A DNA stretch of 64,000 bases from Pseudomonas solani (GCF_026072635.1 NZ_AP023081.1:2750501-2814500), one strand, 5' to 3'. Shown: positions 16,531 through 26,500, numbered from the stretch's first letter. Notes: generated from the sequence alone by a model not told the origin. Made by a program: numbers and translations.

Positions 16531-17508
16531 TCATTCGCCCCAGACGTCCTTCAGGACATTCACCCAGTTCTCGCCCATGATCTTGCGCACCACGCGTTCG
16601 CTGTGGCCGCGTTTGAGCAGGGTTTCGGTGAGGTTGGGGAATTCGCCCACGGTGCGGATGCCCAGCGGGTTGATGATCTTGCCGAAGTTGGTCAGGCGCC
16701 GGGCGTAGCCCTTGTCGTGGGTCAGGTACTCGAAGAAGTCCTGGCCATGGCCCTGGGTGAAGTCGGTGCCGATGCCGATGGCGTCCTCGCCGACGATGTT
16801 CATCGTGTATTCGATGGCCTCGGCATAGTCGTCGATGGTGGAGTCGATGCCCTTGGCGAGGAAGGGCGCGAACATGGTCACGCCGACGAAGCCGCCGTGG
16901 TCGGCGATGAACTTCAGCTCTTCATCGGACTTGTTGCGCGGGTGTTCCTTCAGGCCCGACGGCAGGCAGTGGGAGTAGCAGACGGGCTTCTTCGATTCGA
17001 GGATGACTTCCTCGGAGGTCTTGGAGCCGACGTGGGAGAGGTCGCACATGACGCCGACGCGGTTCATCTCGGCGACGATCTCGCGACCGAAGCCGGAGAG
17101 CCCGCCATCGCGCTCGTAGCAGCCGGTACCCACCAGGTTCTGGGTGTTGTAGCACATCTGCACGATGCCGACGCCGAGCTGCTTGAACACCTCGACGTAG
17201 CCGATCTGGTCTTCGAAGGCGTGGGCGTTCTGGAAGCCGAAGAGGATGCCGGTCTTGCCCTGTTCCTTGGCCTTGCGGATGTCCGCCGTGGTGCGCACGG
17301 GCATCACCAGGTCGCTGTTCTCGCGGATCAGCTTCTGGCTGGCGGCGATGTTGTTCACCGTGGCCTGGAAGCCTTCCCAGACGGAGACGGTGCAGTTGGC
17401 CGCAGTCAGGCCGCCCTTGCGCATGTCCTCGAAGAGTTCGCGGTTCCATTTGGCGATGATCAGGCCATCGATGACGATGCTGTCGGCGTGCAATTCGGCT
17501 GGGCTCAT
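16531..17508 (-). CDS. Membrane dipeptidase (renal dipeptidase, M19) family protein
   Basis: 325-residue member of the M19 metallopeptidase family. Characteristic parts are the N-terminal IVIDGL (normally DxHxD; here the region reads DGLIIAKWN, without the two histidine ligands), FGFQNAHAFEDQ, CDLSHVGSKTSEE, VCYSHCLPSGLKEHPRNKSD and GIGTDFTQGHG. The missing N-terminal DxHxD suggests altered metal binding and a substrate other than ordinary dipeptides. It is the first gene of the dgc operon in the minus direction, as in P. aeruginosa PA5396. A role in dimethylglycine or betaine metabolism is inferred from location only. Confidence 0.88.
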   Translation of the reverse strand: MSPAELHADSIVIDGLIIAKWNRELFEDMRKGGLTAANCTVSVWEGFQATVNNIAASQKLIRENSDLVMPVRTTADIRKAKEQGKTGILFGFQNAHAFEDQIGYVEVFKQLGVGIVQMCYNTQNLVGTGCYERDGGLSGFGREIVAEMNRVGVMCDLSHVGSKTSEEVILESKKPVCYSHCLPSGLKEHPRNKSDEELKFIADHGGFVGVTMFAPFLAKGIDSTIDDYAEAIEYTMNIVGEDAIGIGTDFTQGHGQDFFEYLTHDKGYARRLTNFGKIINPLGIRTVGEFPNLTETLLKRGHSERVVRKIMGENWVNVLKDVWGE

Positions 17509-17725
17509 CAGGCTGTCCCCTTTTGATTCTTGGCGCGCCGAATCTTCTGCCGGCGCTTTGAACCGAGCATATCGCCGGGGCTTTCGGCGCTATCGCGCAA
17601 AAACGACCGGGGTATTGCCGAAAGCGTCAATGCGGGGTCGTGGATGGGCAAGACGGTTGGCAGCGGGGCTGGCCGATGCGCTTGGATGCGATGGGGAGTG
17701 CGGGGTGAACGGCGCCGATCTGCGC
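17509..17725 (-). promoter_or_regulatory. Probable promoter region of the dgc operon
   Basis: 217 bp without an ORF between the cdhR stop and the dipeptidase start, both on the minus strand. As the operon's 5' flank it should contain the GbdR-dependent promoter. No defined site was identified. Confidence 0.45.
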
Positions 17726-18736
17726 TCAGATGCGCTGATCCGTCGTTGATCGTGTCGGGCGTTGCGTGTGCGTGCCGGGTGGCGCTGTTTCGCTGGCCGG
17801 GTGTTCGTGGCGGTCCTGGCTGGGGCAGGCGGCGAAGCGGTTGCGGTAGCAGCGGGAGAAATAGGAGGAGGATTCGAAACCGCAGGCGAGGCCGATCTCC
17901 AGCACGCCCATGTCGGTCTGGCGCAGCAGCTGGCGGGCCTTCTCCAGGCGCAGGGCCAGGTAGAAGCCGGATGGCGTGTCATCCAGGTGCAGGCGGAACA
18001 GGCGCTCCAGCTGGCGCGGGGTGACGCCCACCAGGGCGGCCAGTTCGGCGGAGCCCAGGGGCTGCTCGCTGTGGCGCTCCATCTCGCCGATCACCTGCAC
18101 CAGCTTGCGGTTGTGCACGCCGTAGCGGCGGGTGATCTGCATGCGCTGGTGATCCTGGCGGGTGCGGATGCGACCGAGGACGAACTGCTCGGAGACCTCC
18201 ACCGCCAGTTCGTCGCCGTGGTCGCGGCCGATCAGGGTGAGCATCAGGTCGAGGGTGGCGGTGCCGCCGGCGCTGGTGATGCGACGGCCATCGATTTCGA
18301 ACAGCTCCTGGGTCGGCAACAGGCCGGGGTAGCGTTCCTGGAAGGCGTCGATGGCCTCCCAGTGCAGGGTCAGGCGCTGGCGGGCGAAGAGGCCGGCCTC
18401 GGCGAGCACGAAGCTGCCGGTGTCGATGCCGCCGAGGGTGGCGCCGTCGAGGTCGGTGCGCTTGAGCCAGTGGGCCAGGCGCGGGGTGAAGCTGGCCAGG
18501 GGTTCGAAGCCGGCCACCACGAACAGGCTGTCGCTGGCGCCGGGACGCTCCAGCCCCGCGTCGACGTTGAGGGACATGCCGTTGCTGCCTTGCACCGCGC
18601 CGCCGTCCACACTCAGCAGGCGCCAGCGGTAGAGTTCGCCACGGAAGCGGTTGGCCACGCGCAGGGGCTCGATTGCGGACATCAGGCCCATCATGGAAAA
18701 ACCGGGCAGCAGGAGGAACCACAGGGTCTGGGGCAT
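17726..18736 (-). CDS. cdhR: CdhR, carnitine-responsive GATase1/AraC-family regulator
   Basis: 336-residue regulator with the same architecture as GbdR: an amidotransferase-like sensor domain (TLWFLLLPGFSMMGLMSAIEPLRVANR) and a C-terminal AraC HTH pair (LVGVTPRQLERLFRLHL; VLEIGLACGFESSSYFSRCYR). CdhR activates carnitine-to-betaine genes in P. aeruginosa in response to carnitine. The start at 18736 (MPQTLWF) aligns with the family; the longer frame adds 17 residues. It is divergent from caiX across 237 bp, the conserved cdhR/caiX arrangement. Confidence 0.9.
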   Translation of the reverse strand: MPQTLWFLLLPGFSMMGLMSAIEPLRVANRFRGELYRWRLLSVDGGAVQGSNGMSLNVDAGLERPGASDSLFVVAGFEPLASFTPRLAHWLKRTDLDGATLGGIDTGSFVLAEAGLFARQRLTLHWEAIDAFQERYPGLLPTQELFEIDGRRITSAGGTATLDLMLTLIGRDHGDELAVEVSEQFVLGRIRTRQDHQRMQITRRYGVHNRKLVQVIGEMERHSEQPLGSAELAALVGVTPRQLERLFRLHLDDTPSGFYLALRLEKARQLLRQTDMGVLEIGLACGFESSSYFSRCYRNRFAACPSQDRHEHPASETAPPGTHTQRPTRSTTDQRI

Positions 18737-18973
18737 CGGGGCGTCCTGTCGGGGCGTTGTCACACTAAAAGGCAGGACGGCGGACAAGGCAATGCAGGAG
18801 GTCGTTCCCGTTCAACATTCGGTCGTTTTAGTTCGATTTGGCCGGTTTGGCGCTGCGTAATCTGGCTGCCACGGGTGCAACAGGGCCCGCGAACGGCGGG
18901 GCGCCAAGAGCCCCGGCACAACAACAGACGGGCCGCATGGTCCGATAACCGTATGGCTGTAGGGGAGCATTCG
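18737..18973. promoter_or_regulatory. Divergent cdhR/caiX promoter region
   Basis: 237 bp between divergent start codons. CdhR is known to act in this intergenic region in P. aeruginosa. A GAACGGCGGGGCGCC-type GC-rich segment near 18893-18907 is visible, but no operator can be assigned by eye. Confidence 0.55.
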
Positions 18974-19912
18974 ATGAAAGGTCTCAACGCACTCGCGGGT
19001 TGCTGTCTTCTCACCCTGTTCAGTTCCACCCTGCTGGCGGCGGACGACGCCAGTTGCCAGAAGATCCGCATCGGCGCGGTCGGCTGGACCGACGTGGTCG
19101 CCACCACCGCCGTGGCGTCCGAGCTGCTGGCCGGCCTCGGCTACGAAACCACCCAGACCCAGGCGTCGCAGCAGATCATCTTCGCCGGCATCCAGAAGAA
19201 GCAGGTGGACGTGTTCCTCGGCTACTGGAAGCCGATCATGGACGACAACATCCAGCCCTTCCTCGACAGCGCGTCGGTGAAGGTGGCGCCCAAGCCGTCC
19301 CTGGAGGATGCCGTGGCCGTGCTCGCGGTGCCCACCTACACGGCGGAGGAGGGGCTGAAGACCTTCGCCGACATCGCCCGCTACAAGGACCAGCTGGACG
19401 GCAAGATCTACGGCATCGAATCCGGTTCCGGGGCCAACATGGCGATCAAGAAGATGATCGACGAGAACCAGTTCGGCCTCGGCGGCTTCAAGCTGGTGGA
19501 GTCCAGCGAAGCGGCCATGCTCACCGCCGTGTCGCGGGCGGTGAAGAACCACAAGCCGGTGGTGTTCTTCGGCTGGAAGCCGCACCCGATGAACATCCAG
19601 ATGCCGATCACCTACCTCACCGGCAGCCATGACGTGTTCGGCCCCAACGACGGCGCCGCCACCGTCTCCACCGTCACCGCGCCGGACTTCGCCCAGCGCT
19701 GCCCCAACGCCGACCGCCTGCTCACCAACCTGCGCTTCACCAGCGAGCAGGAGAGCCGCCTGATGCAGCCGATCATGGAGCGCGAGGCGCCGGCCAAGGT
19801 CGCCCGCGAATGGATCAAGGCCAACCCCGACGTGGTCAAGGCCTGGCTCGCCGGGGTGACCACCTTCGACGGCAAGAACGGCGCCGAGACGGCCATCGCC
19901 TCGCTCAAGTAG
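18974..19912 (+). CDS. caiX: CaiX, carnitine substrate-binding protein
   Basis: 312-residue periplasmic binding protein. Its signal peptide ends at TLLAADDASC. It shows GWTDVVATTAVASELLAGLG, KKQVDVFLGYWKPIMDD, GIESGSGAN, LVESSEAAML and VFFGWKPHPMN. It is the first gene of the carnitine operon, adjacent to cdhR, exactly as P. aeruginosa caiX, and supplies carnitine to the CbcWV core. It differs from the CbcX-like proteins in carrying GIESGSGAN where they have GIEPGNDGN, a plausible ligand-specificity change. The ATG has a GGGGAG site 8 bases upstream. Confidence 0.92.
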   Translation: MKGLNALAGCCLLTLFSSTLLAADDASCQKIRIGAVGWTDVVATTAVASELLAGLGYETTQTQASQQIIFAGIQKKQVDVFLGYWKPIMDDNIQPFLDSASVKVAPKPSLEDAVAVLAVPTYTAEEGLKTFADIARYKDQLDGKIYGIESGSGANMAIKKMIDENQFGLGGFKLVESSEAAMLTAVSRAVKNHKPVVFFGWKPHPMNIQMPITYLTGSHDVFGPNDGAATVSTVTAPDFAQRCPNADRLLTNLRFTSEQESRLMQPIMEREAPAKVAREWIKANPDVVKAWLAGVTTFDGKNGAETAIASLK

Positions 19913-20011
19913 CTCCTGCAGCTTCGCTGCCGTTACCAACGCTTCGCTTCCTCCCGTGCGCGGGTCGCCGCGCACGGCACCCGATCGCCTCCAAGAAAGG
20001 ATGTTGCAACC

Positions 20012-20899
20012 GTGAACCATGAAGTCATCGTCACCTGTGCGGTAACCGGCGCCGGCGATACCGTCGGCAAGCACCCGGCCATCCCGGTCACGCCGAAGGA
20101 GATCGCCGCCGCCGCCATCGAAGCGGCCAAGGCCGGCGCCACGGTCGCCCACTGCCACGTGCGCGACCCGCGCACCGGCAAGCCCAGCCGCGACGTGGCG
20201 CTCTACCGCGAGCTGGTGGAGCGCATCCGCGAGAGCGACACCGACGTGATCATCAACCTCACCGCCGGCATGGGCGGCGACCTGGAGATCGGCAAGGGCG
20301 AGCAGCCCCTGGAGTTCGGCGCCGGCACCGACCTGGTGGGCCCGCTGGAGCGGCTCAAGCATGTGGAAGAGCTGCTGCCGGAGATCTGCACCCTGGACTG
20401 CGGCACGCTCAACTTCGGCGATGGCGATTTCATCTACGTCTCCACCCCCGCGCAACTGCGCGCCGGCGCCAAGCGCATCACCGAGCTGGGGGTGAAGGCC
20501 GAGCTGGAAATCTTCGACACCGGGCACCTGTGGTTCGCCAAGCAGATGCTCAAGGAGGGGCTGCTGGACGACCCGCTGTTCCAGATCTGCCTGGGCATCC
20601 CCTGGGGCGCCCCGGCGGACACCACCACCATGAAGGCCATGGCCGACAACCTGCCGGCGGGCGCCACCTGGGCCGGCTTCGGCATCGGCCGTTCGCAGAT
20701 GCCCATGGTCGCCCAGGCCATGCTGCTGGGCGGCAACGTGCGCGTCGGCCTGGAGGACAACATCTGGCTCGACCGTGGCGTGCACGCCAGCAACGGCCAA
20801 CTGGTGGAGCGGGCGGTGGAGATCATCGAGCGCCTCGGTGGCCGCGCCCTGAGCCCGGCCGAGGGCCGCGAGAAGATGAACCTCAAGCGCCGCGGCTGA
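20012..20899 (+). CDS. cdhC: CdhC, dehydrocarnitine:acetyl-CoA cleavage enzyme (BKACE, DUF849 family)
   Basis: 295-residue beta-keto acid cleavage enzyme. It converts 3-dehydrocarnitine plus acetyl-CoA to betainyl-CoA and acetoacetate in carnitine degradation. Seen are VIVTCAVTGAGDT, the metal-binding HCHVRDPRTGKPSRD (His50/His52), DCGTLNFGDGDFIYV and GIGRSQMPMVAQAMLLGGNVRVGLEDN, all BKACE hallmarks. The start is GTG at 20012 with AAAGGA upstream; an ATG 7 bases later is out of frame. The gene lies between caiX and cdhA in one plus-strand operon. Confidence 0.92.
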   Translation: MNHEVIVTCAVTGAGDTVGKHPAIPVTPKEIAAAAIEAAKAGATVAHCHVRDPRTGKPSRDVALYRELVERIRESDTDVIINLTAGMGGDLEIGKGEQPLEFGAGTDLVGPLERLKHVEELLPEICTLDCGTLNFGDGDFIYVSTPAQLRAGAKRITELGVKAELEIFDTGHLWFAKQMLKEGLLDDPLFQICLGIPWGAPADTTTMKAMADNLPAGATWAGFGIGRSQMPMVAQAMLLGGNVRVGLEDNIWLDRGVHASNGQLVERAVEIIERLGGRALSPAEGREKMNLKRRG

Positions 20900-20964
20900 C
20901 GTTTCTCCCCTAGCCCGGGCATCAGCTCGTGTCCCCCCTATCGAACACAGGACCAGGAGCCACC

Positions 20965-21930
20965 ATGGCCTTCATCACCCACATCAAGACCTTCGCCGCC
21001 CTCGGCAGCGGCGTCATCGGCAGCGGCTGGGTCGCCCGCGCCCTGGCCCACGGCCTCGACGTCGTCGCCTGGGACCCGGCGCCCGGTGCCGAAGCCGCCC
21101 TGCGCACCCGCATCGCCAACGCCTGGCCGGCGCTGCAGAAGCAGGGCCTGGCGCCGGGCGCCTCCCAGGAGCGCCTGCGCTTCGTCGAGACGGTCGAGGA
21201 GTGCGTGCGCGACGCCGACTTCATCCAGGAAAGCGCGCCCGAGCGGCTCGACCTGAAGCTCGACCTGCACGCCCGCATCAGCGCGGCGGCGCGCCCGGAG
21301 GCGATCATCGGCTCCAGCACCTCGGGCCTGCTGCCCAGCGAGTTCTACACCGACGCCTTGCACCCGGAACGTTGCGTGGTGGGCCACCCGTTCAACCCGG
21401 TCTACCTGCTGCCGCTGGTGGAAGTGGTGGGCGGCGAGAAGACCGCGCCGGAGGCCGTGCAGGCGGCGATAAAGATCTACACCGCGCTGGGCATGCGCCC
21501 CCTGCACGTGCGCAAGGAAGTGCCCGGCTTCATCGCCGACCGCCTGCTGGAAGCGCTGTGGCGCGAGGCGTTGCACCTGGTCAACGACGGCGTTGCCAGC
21601 ACTGGCGAGATCGACGATGCAATTCGCTTTGGCGCGGGGCTGCGCTGGTCCTTCATGGGCACCTTCCTCACTTACACCCTGGCGGGTGGCAATGCCGGCA
21701 TGCGCCACTTCATGGCGCAGTTCGGCCCGGCGCTGCAGCTGCCCTGGACCTACCTGCCGGCCCCGGAGCTGACCGAGGCGCTGATCGACAGCGTGGTGGA
21801 AGGCACCAGCGAGCAGCAGGGCTCGCGCAGCATCGCCGAGCTGGAGCGCTATCGTGATGACTGCCTGCTGGCGGTGCTCGACGCGGTGAAGGCGACCAAG
21901 GAGAAGCACGGCTTCGCCTTCGCCGACTGA
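20965..21930 (+). CDS. cdhA: CdhA, L-carnitine 3-dehydrogenase
   Basis: NAD-dependent oxidation of L-carnitine to 3-dehydrocarnitine, the first step of the pathway. The 321-residue protein belongs to the 3-hydroxyacyl-CoA dehydrogenase family, with the dinucleotide fold AALGSGVIGSGWVARALA, then ESAPERLDLKLDLH, a catalytic-region GSSTSGLLPSEF, and the His of VVGHPFNPVYLLPLVE. The ATG at 20965 follows CAGGAG and starts the family-typical MAFITHIKTFA; a longer frame from 20929 is not supported. The next gene follows after 69 bp. Confidence 0.94.
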   Translation: MAFITHIKTFAALGSGVIGSGWVARALAHGLDVVAWDPAPGAEAALRTRIANAWPALQKQGLAPGASQERLRFVETVEECVRDADFIQESAPERLDLKLDLHARISAAARPEAIIGSSTSGLLPSEFYTDALHPERCVVGHPFNPVYLLPLVEVVGGEKTAPEAVQAAIKIYTALGMRPLHVRKEVPGFIADRLLEALWREALHLVNDGVASTGEIDDAIRFGAGLRWSFMGTFLTYTLAGGNAGMRHFMAQFGPALQLPWTYLPAPELTEALIDSVVEGTSEQQGSRSIAELERYRDDCLLAVLDAVKATKEKHGFAFAD

Positions 21931-21999
21931 CGCCCCACGGACCTCCCGCTACTTCGAACCGGCCCTCTCCCTGGGAGAGGGCCATCGCCAGGAATCGCC

Positions 22000-22488
22000 A
22001 TGAGCCAAGCCCTCACCACCTACCGCACCTCCATTCCCGCCGAATGGGTGGACTACAACGGCCACCTGCGCGACGCGTTCTACCTGCTGATCTTCAGCTA
22101 CGCCACCGATGCGCTGATGGACCATATCGGCCTGGACGAGGCGGGGCGGGCGAGCAGCGGTCACACCCTCTACACGCTGGAGTGCCACCTCAACTTTCTC
22201 GCCGAGGTGAAGCTCGGTGCCGGGGTGGAGGTGCGCACCCAGGTTCTCGCCCACGACGCCAAGCGCCTGCACATCCACCACGGGCTGTACCCCGAGGGTG
22301 GCGATGCATTGCTGGCGGCCAGTGAGCAGATGTTGATGAACGTGGAGAGTGCGAGTGCGCGCTCGACGCCGTTCGCCAGCACGGTCGCCGAGAGGGTCGG
22401 CGGGCTGGCGGCGGCGCATCGGCAGCTGCCGCCACCCGTGCATGTGGCACGGGTGATCGGCCTGCCGTCCGCGCGAGCGGCGGGGTGA
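22000..22488 (+). CDS. cdhB: CdhB, betainyl-CoA thioesterase (hotdog fold)
   Basis: 162-residue acyl-CoA thioesterase of the 4-hydroxybenzoyl-CoA thioesterase type, with WVDYNGHLRDAFYLLIF (catalytic-type Asp18 and NGH loop) at the N terminus. It hydrolyses betainyl-CoA made by CdhC to glycine betaine and CoA, linking carnitine to the betaine pathway encoded nearby. In some Pseudomonas relatives this domain is fused to CdhA; here it is separate. Its stop lies 4 bp from the stop of the convergent regulator gene, the boundary with the fimbrial signalling region. Confidence 0.9.
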   Translation: MSQALTTYRTSIPAEWVDYNGHLRDAFYLLIFSYATDALMDHIGLDEAGRASSGHTLYTLECHLNFLAEVKLGAGVEVRTQVLAHDAKRLHIHHGLYPEGGDALLAASEQMLMNVESASARSTPFASTVAERVGGLAAAHRQLPPPVHVARVIGLPSARAAG

Positions 22489-22492
22489 GCGG

Positions 22493-23119
22493 TCAGGGCG
22501 TGGGCAGGGCGTAGCGGCGGGCGAAGTCGATCAGGTCGACCAGGTTACGGGTCTTGAGTTTGTCCATCAGGCGCGACTTGTAGGTGCTCACCGTCTTGTG
22601 GCTGATGAACAGCTGCTCGGCGATTTCCTTGTTGTTCTTGCCATTGGCCAGGTTCTGCAGCACCGCCAGTTCACGGTCGGAGAGGCTGTCCAGCAACTGG
22701 GTGTCTTCGCCGGCCTGGGACGGCACCGGCAGGTGCACGGTGCTGGGGAACAGGCTGTAGCCGGAGAGCACCGACTTGGTCGCGGCGATCAGGCTGACCG
22801 CCTGCTCCTGCTTGGACAGATAGCCCGTGGCGCCGGCCTGCAGGCAGCGGTTGGCGTAGAGCGCGGCGGGCAGCGAAGTCAGTACCAGCAGCTTGAGGTT
22901 GACGTCCATGGCGGCGAGGCGGGTCAGCACTTCCATGCCGTCGAGCTTGGGGATGGCGATGTCGAGGATGACCAGGTCCGGCTTGAGCGAGCGGGCCAGG
23001 CTCAGCCCTTCCACACCGTTCTCGGTCTCGCCGACCATGTCGTAGCCCTCGCGCTCCAGCAGCACGCGGGTGGCGAAGCGGATCATCGGTTGGTTGTCGA
23101 TAAGCAGAATCTTACTCAT
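22493..23119 (-). CDS. NarL/LuxR-family response regulator with altered acidic pocket
   Basis: 208 residues. An N-terminal receiver with phosphoacceptor Asp53 (LVILDIAIPKLDG) precedes a C-terminal LuxR-type HTH (about 142-200; LSDRELAVLQNLANGKNNKEIA and FISHKTVSTYKSRL). It is similar throughout to the regulator at 28583 and to BvgA/RcsB/RocA1. The usual acidic pair at positions 8-9 is Asp-Asn (LLIDNQP) instead of Asp-Asp, which may change Mg2+ binding. It is divergent from the hybrid kinase gene across 456 bp. It may be a second output or competing regulator of that kinase. Confidence 0.88.
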   Translation of the reverse strand: MSKILLIDNQPMIRFATRVLLEREGYDMVGETENGVEGLSLARSLKPDLVILDIAIPKLDGMEVLTRLAAMDVNLKLLVLTSLPAALYANRCLQAGATGYLSKQEQAVSLIAATKSVLSGYSLFPSTVHLPVPSQAGEDTQLLDSLSDRELAVLQNLANGKNNKEIAEQLFISHKTVSTYKSRLMDKLKTRNLVDLIDFARRYALPTP

Positions 23120-23575
23120 CTATTCAGTACTCCTTAGCGAGTTTCCCAATGGTCTACGGCGCGCACGCAAAGCCGTTCGATTAAAGGGCAAGTTTTCGTG
23201 GTGAGTGTTTGCGCAATTGCCGGTGGGCGCAGCGCAAACAAGTTACCCAAGGCGGATCAATAACCGCTGTAGGTCGATCCGACGCTATGGGATATTTCTT
23301 CGGAAGTTATGTTGAAGTCTTTCAGACAATTCCTAATATTCCTGACGTGATCCCAGTGGGTCACGCCAGCGGCCACGGGTCTTTTGGCCGTGGCGCCTGG
23401 GGAGTTGGCTGAATACGTGAGGCGGGAAGTATATTCGCGGTGAAGGCCGGGTCCGGGTGTTTGGGAAGTTTCCTACAGCCTATGTAGGCAGTTTTAAATG
23501 CACTCAGACGATTAACGACCTGCCGCTCTTCAACTAATGTTCCTTTCATCCAACGCCTAGAAACAGGTCGGCCCG
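23120..23575. promoter_or_regulatory. Divergent promoter region of response regulator and hybrid kinase
   Basis: 456 bp with no gene and visibly more AT-rich than the flanks. It contains ATTCCTAATATTCCT (23329-23343), resembling an RcsB-type box, and TTTCCTAC (23469-23476) forming the inverted repeat CCTAC-7-GTAGG (23472-23487) about 90 bp before the kinase start. A hairpin GCCACGG/CCGTGGC lies near 23371-23393. Confidence 0.6.
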
Positions 23576-26500
23576 GTGTTCCGTCATATTTCACTCCGCG
23601 TACTTGTGCAGTACTTCTGCCTGAGCCTCTGGCTGTTGCCGCTCGCCCTGTCGGCACGGGCCGCTTCCCAGGAAACCATCCCCCTGCGCCTGGCCAGCCA
23701 GCTGCGGGTGGACCAGCAGGAACTCACCCTTGGCGAAAGCGATTGGCACTGGCTGCGGCAGAAGCGCGAGCTGGTGCTGGGGGTGGCGGGCGACATTGAG
23801 GCGCCCTTGGCGATGCTGCAGCGCGATGGCCGTTTCGAGGGCATGACGGCGGATGTGGTGGCGCTGGTCGGCCAGATGCTCGGCATGCGCGTCGTCCTGC
23901 GCAGGCTGCCCGACCAGGCCGCCGTGGCCCGGGCGCTGGAGGAGGGCGAGATCGATATGGCCAGCGCATCCAGTCACGGCCTGCATGGGGCTGCCGTGGC
24001 ACGCAGCCAGCCGTTCGCCATCGAGCACGCCGCGCTGTTCCGCCGCCAGGAGGATGGCCGCGAATTCCCGGCCGACATGGCCGGGCTGACCATCGCCACC
24101 ACCACCGAATACCTCACCGATCCCGCGTTGCGCCAGGGCTTCCCCGGCGCGCACCTGGTGGCGGCGGGCTCGGTGGATGAGGCACTGGCCGCGGTGGCCT
24201 TCGGCAAGGCCGATCTGTACCTGGGCGACGTGCTGACCGCTTACTACCGGATCAACCGGGGTTTCTATGGTCTGGTGCGCTTCGAGCGCTTCGCCGAGCT
24301 CCAGGCCGATGGCGTGGCCTTCATCGTTCGCCCTGGGGACCCGCAATTGCTTCGCGGCTTGGATGCGGCCCTGCGCGCTCTGGGCCGCTCGCGCCTGGAG
24401 GGCATCGCCAAGCGCTGGGTGGGCAGCGGCGTGATGCCGGCACTGGAGCCGTTGCCGCTGACGGCGGAGGAGCGGCGCTGGGTGGAGCGCCATCCGCGCG
24501 TGCGCCTGGTGATCGACGACGACATGGCGCCGATGGCGTTCTTCGATGCCCAGGGCCAGTTCCGCGGCATCGCCGCCGACCTGCTGGAGATGGTGTCCCT
24601 GCGCACCGGCCTGCAGTTCGAGGCGGTCAGCCGCCGGGGCAGCCTTGCCGACCAGATGGAGAGCTTGCGCCAGGGGCGTTTCGATCTGGCCATCCTCACC
24701 CAGGGACGTGAACGTGAAAGCACGCTGCGCTTCACCCGGCCGGTGGTCACCAATCCCTTCGTGCTGGTGGCGAGAAGGGCGCAAGACGGCCTTGCCGAGC
24801 CGCTCGACGGCCTCGATGGCAAGCGTCTGGCCATCGCCGCTGGGCATGTGGCGACCGAGGAGGCCCGGGGCATCTACCCAGGCGCGGAGCTGCTGGCGGC
24901 GGCCTCGTCGCTGGATGCCATGAACCTGGTCTACAGCGGCGACGCCGATGCGGCGCTGGTGTCGTTGCCCACTGCCCGCTATTACGTGGTGCGGCTGTTC
25001 CGCAATCGGCTGGCGGTGTCGTCCCTGGTGCCCATCGACCCGGCCACCGCGAACTTTGCGATGCGCCGCGGCGATGTCGAGTTGCAGTCGATCCTCGACA
25101 AGGCGCTCGGCAGCCTGGCGCCGGATGAGCTGAATGCCGCCGCCAATCGTTGGCGCGGCAGCCCGGCCATGAGCGCGCAGACCTGGCGCGACTACAACCA
25201 GCTGATCCTGCAGATCGTCATCGGTGCCCTGGTGCTGTTGGGGCTGGTGCTCGCCTGGGGGCTGCGCCTGCGTCGTGAGGTGCGCAAGCGGCGGGCAGCG
25301 GAGCGGCAGCTCAACGACGAGTTGCGCTTCATCGAAACCCTGATCGACAGCATGCCGCCCCCTGTCTATGTGCGTGACACGGCTGGCCGGATGCTGTCCT
25401 GCAACCGCAGCTACCTGCAGACCCTTGGCCTGGAGCGGGAGCAGGTGCTGGGCTGCACGGTGGCGGAGCTGCCACTGACCTTCGAAGCCGCGCCGCTCTT
25501 CCACGAGAGCTACCTCCAGGCTATGGAGGGCGGGGGTCTGATCCAGGGCACGCACGAACTGGAACTGGGCGGTCGGCGGCTGTGGATCGAGCATTGGATC
25601 CAGCCCTTCCAGGACTCCACCGGCGCGATAAAGGGTGTGATTGGCGGCTGGCTGGACATTACCGAGCACCATCACCTGGTCCGCGAGCTGGAGGCTGCGA
25701 AGCGCCAGGCCGACGACGCCAGCCGCGCCAAGACGGCATTCCTCGCCACCATGAGCCACGAGATCCGCACGCCGATGAACGCGGTGATCGGCATCCTCGA
25801 GCTGGCCCTGAAACGCGCCGAGAGCGGGCCCATCGACCCGGCCGGCATCCAGGTCGCCTACGGCTCCGCCAGGAGCCTGCTGACGCTGATCGGCGACATC
25901 CTCGATATCGCGCGCATCGAGTCGGGGCGGCTCAGCCTTGCGCCCGGGCGCGCCAACCTGCGCGAACTGGTCGAGTCGGTGGCCCGGGTGTTCGATGGCC
26001 TGGCGCGTCAGAAGCGCCTGGAGCTGGCGCTGGAGATCGACGGCAGCATCCAGGGTGATGTGCTGGTGGATGGGCAGCGTTTCAAGCAGATCCTGTCCAA
26101 CCTCGTGAGCAACGCCATCAAGTTCACCACTCATGGGCGGGTCAGCGTGCGCGTTGACGGAGATACCTCGGAGGCGGGGATGCTCAGGGTCAGCCTGAGC
26201 ATCGAGGACAGCGGCATCGGCATCTCGCCAGCGGACCAGGCGCGCCTGTTCCGGCCCTTCTCCCGCATCGAGCGGGCAGGCCAGCCGGTGGACGGTACCG
26301 GGCTGGGCCTGGTCATCTGCCGCTCGCTCTGCGAAATGATGGGCGGGCGTCTGAACCTCGACAGCGTCCCGGGGCGCGGTACTCGGGTGGATGTGAGCTT
26401 GCGCCTGCACCGCCTGGACCCCGTACCGCCCATGGAGGCGGCGCCGGTCGCTGCAGTGGTGGCCTCACGGCGGTTGCGCGTACTGGTGGTGGACGATCAC

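Noticed and set aside
23591..26410. 939-codon minus-strand frame opposite the hybrid kinase
   Set aside because: Same reason: the plus strand carries a complete, correctly ordered kinase with catalytic residues.
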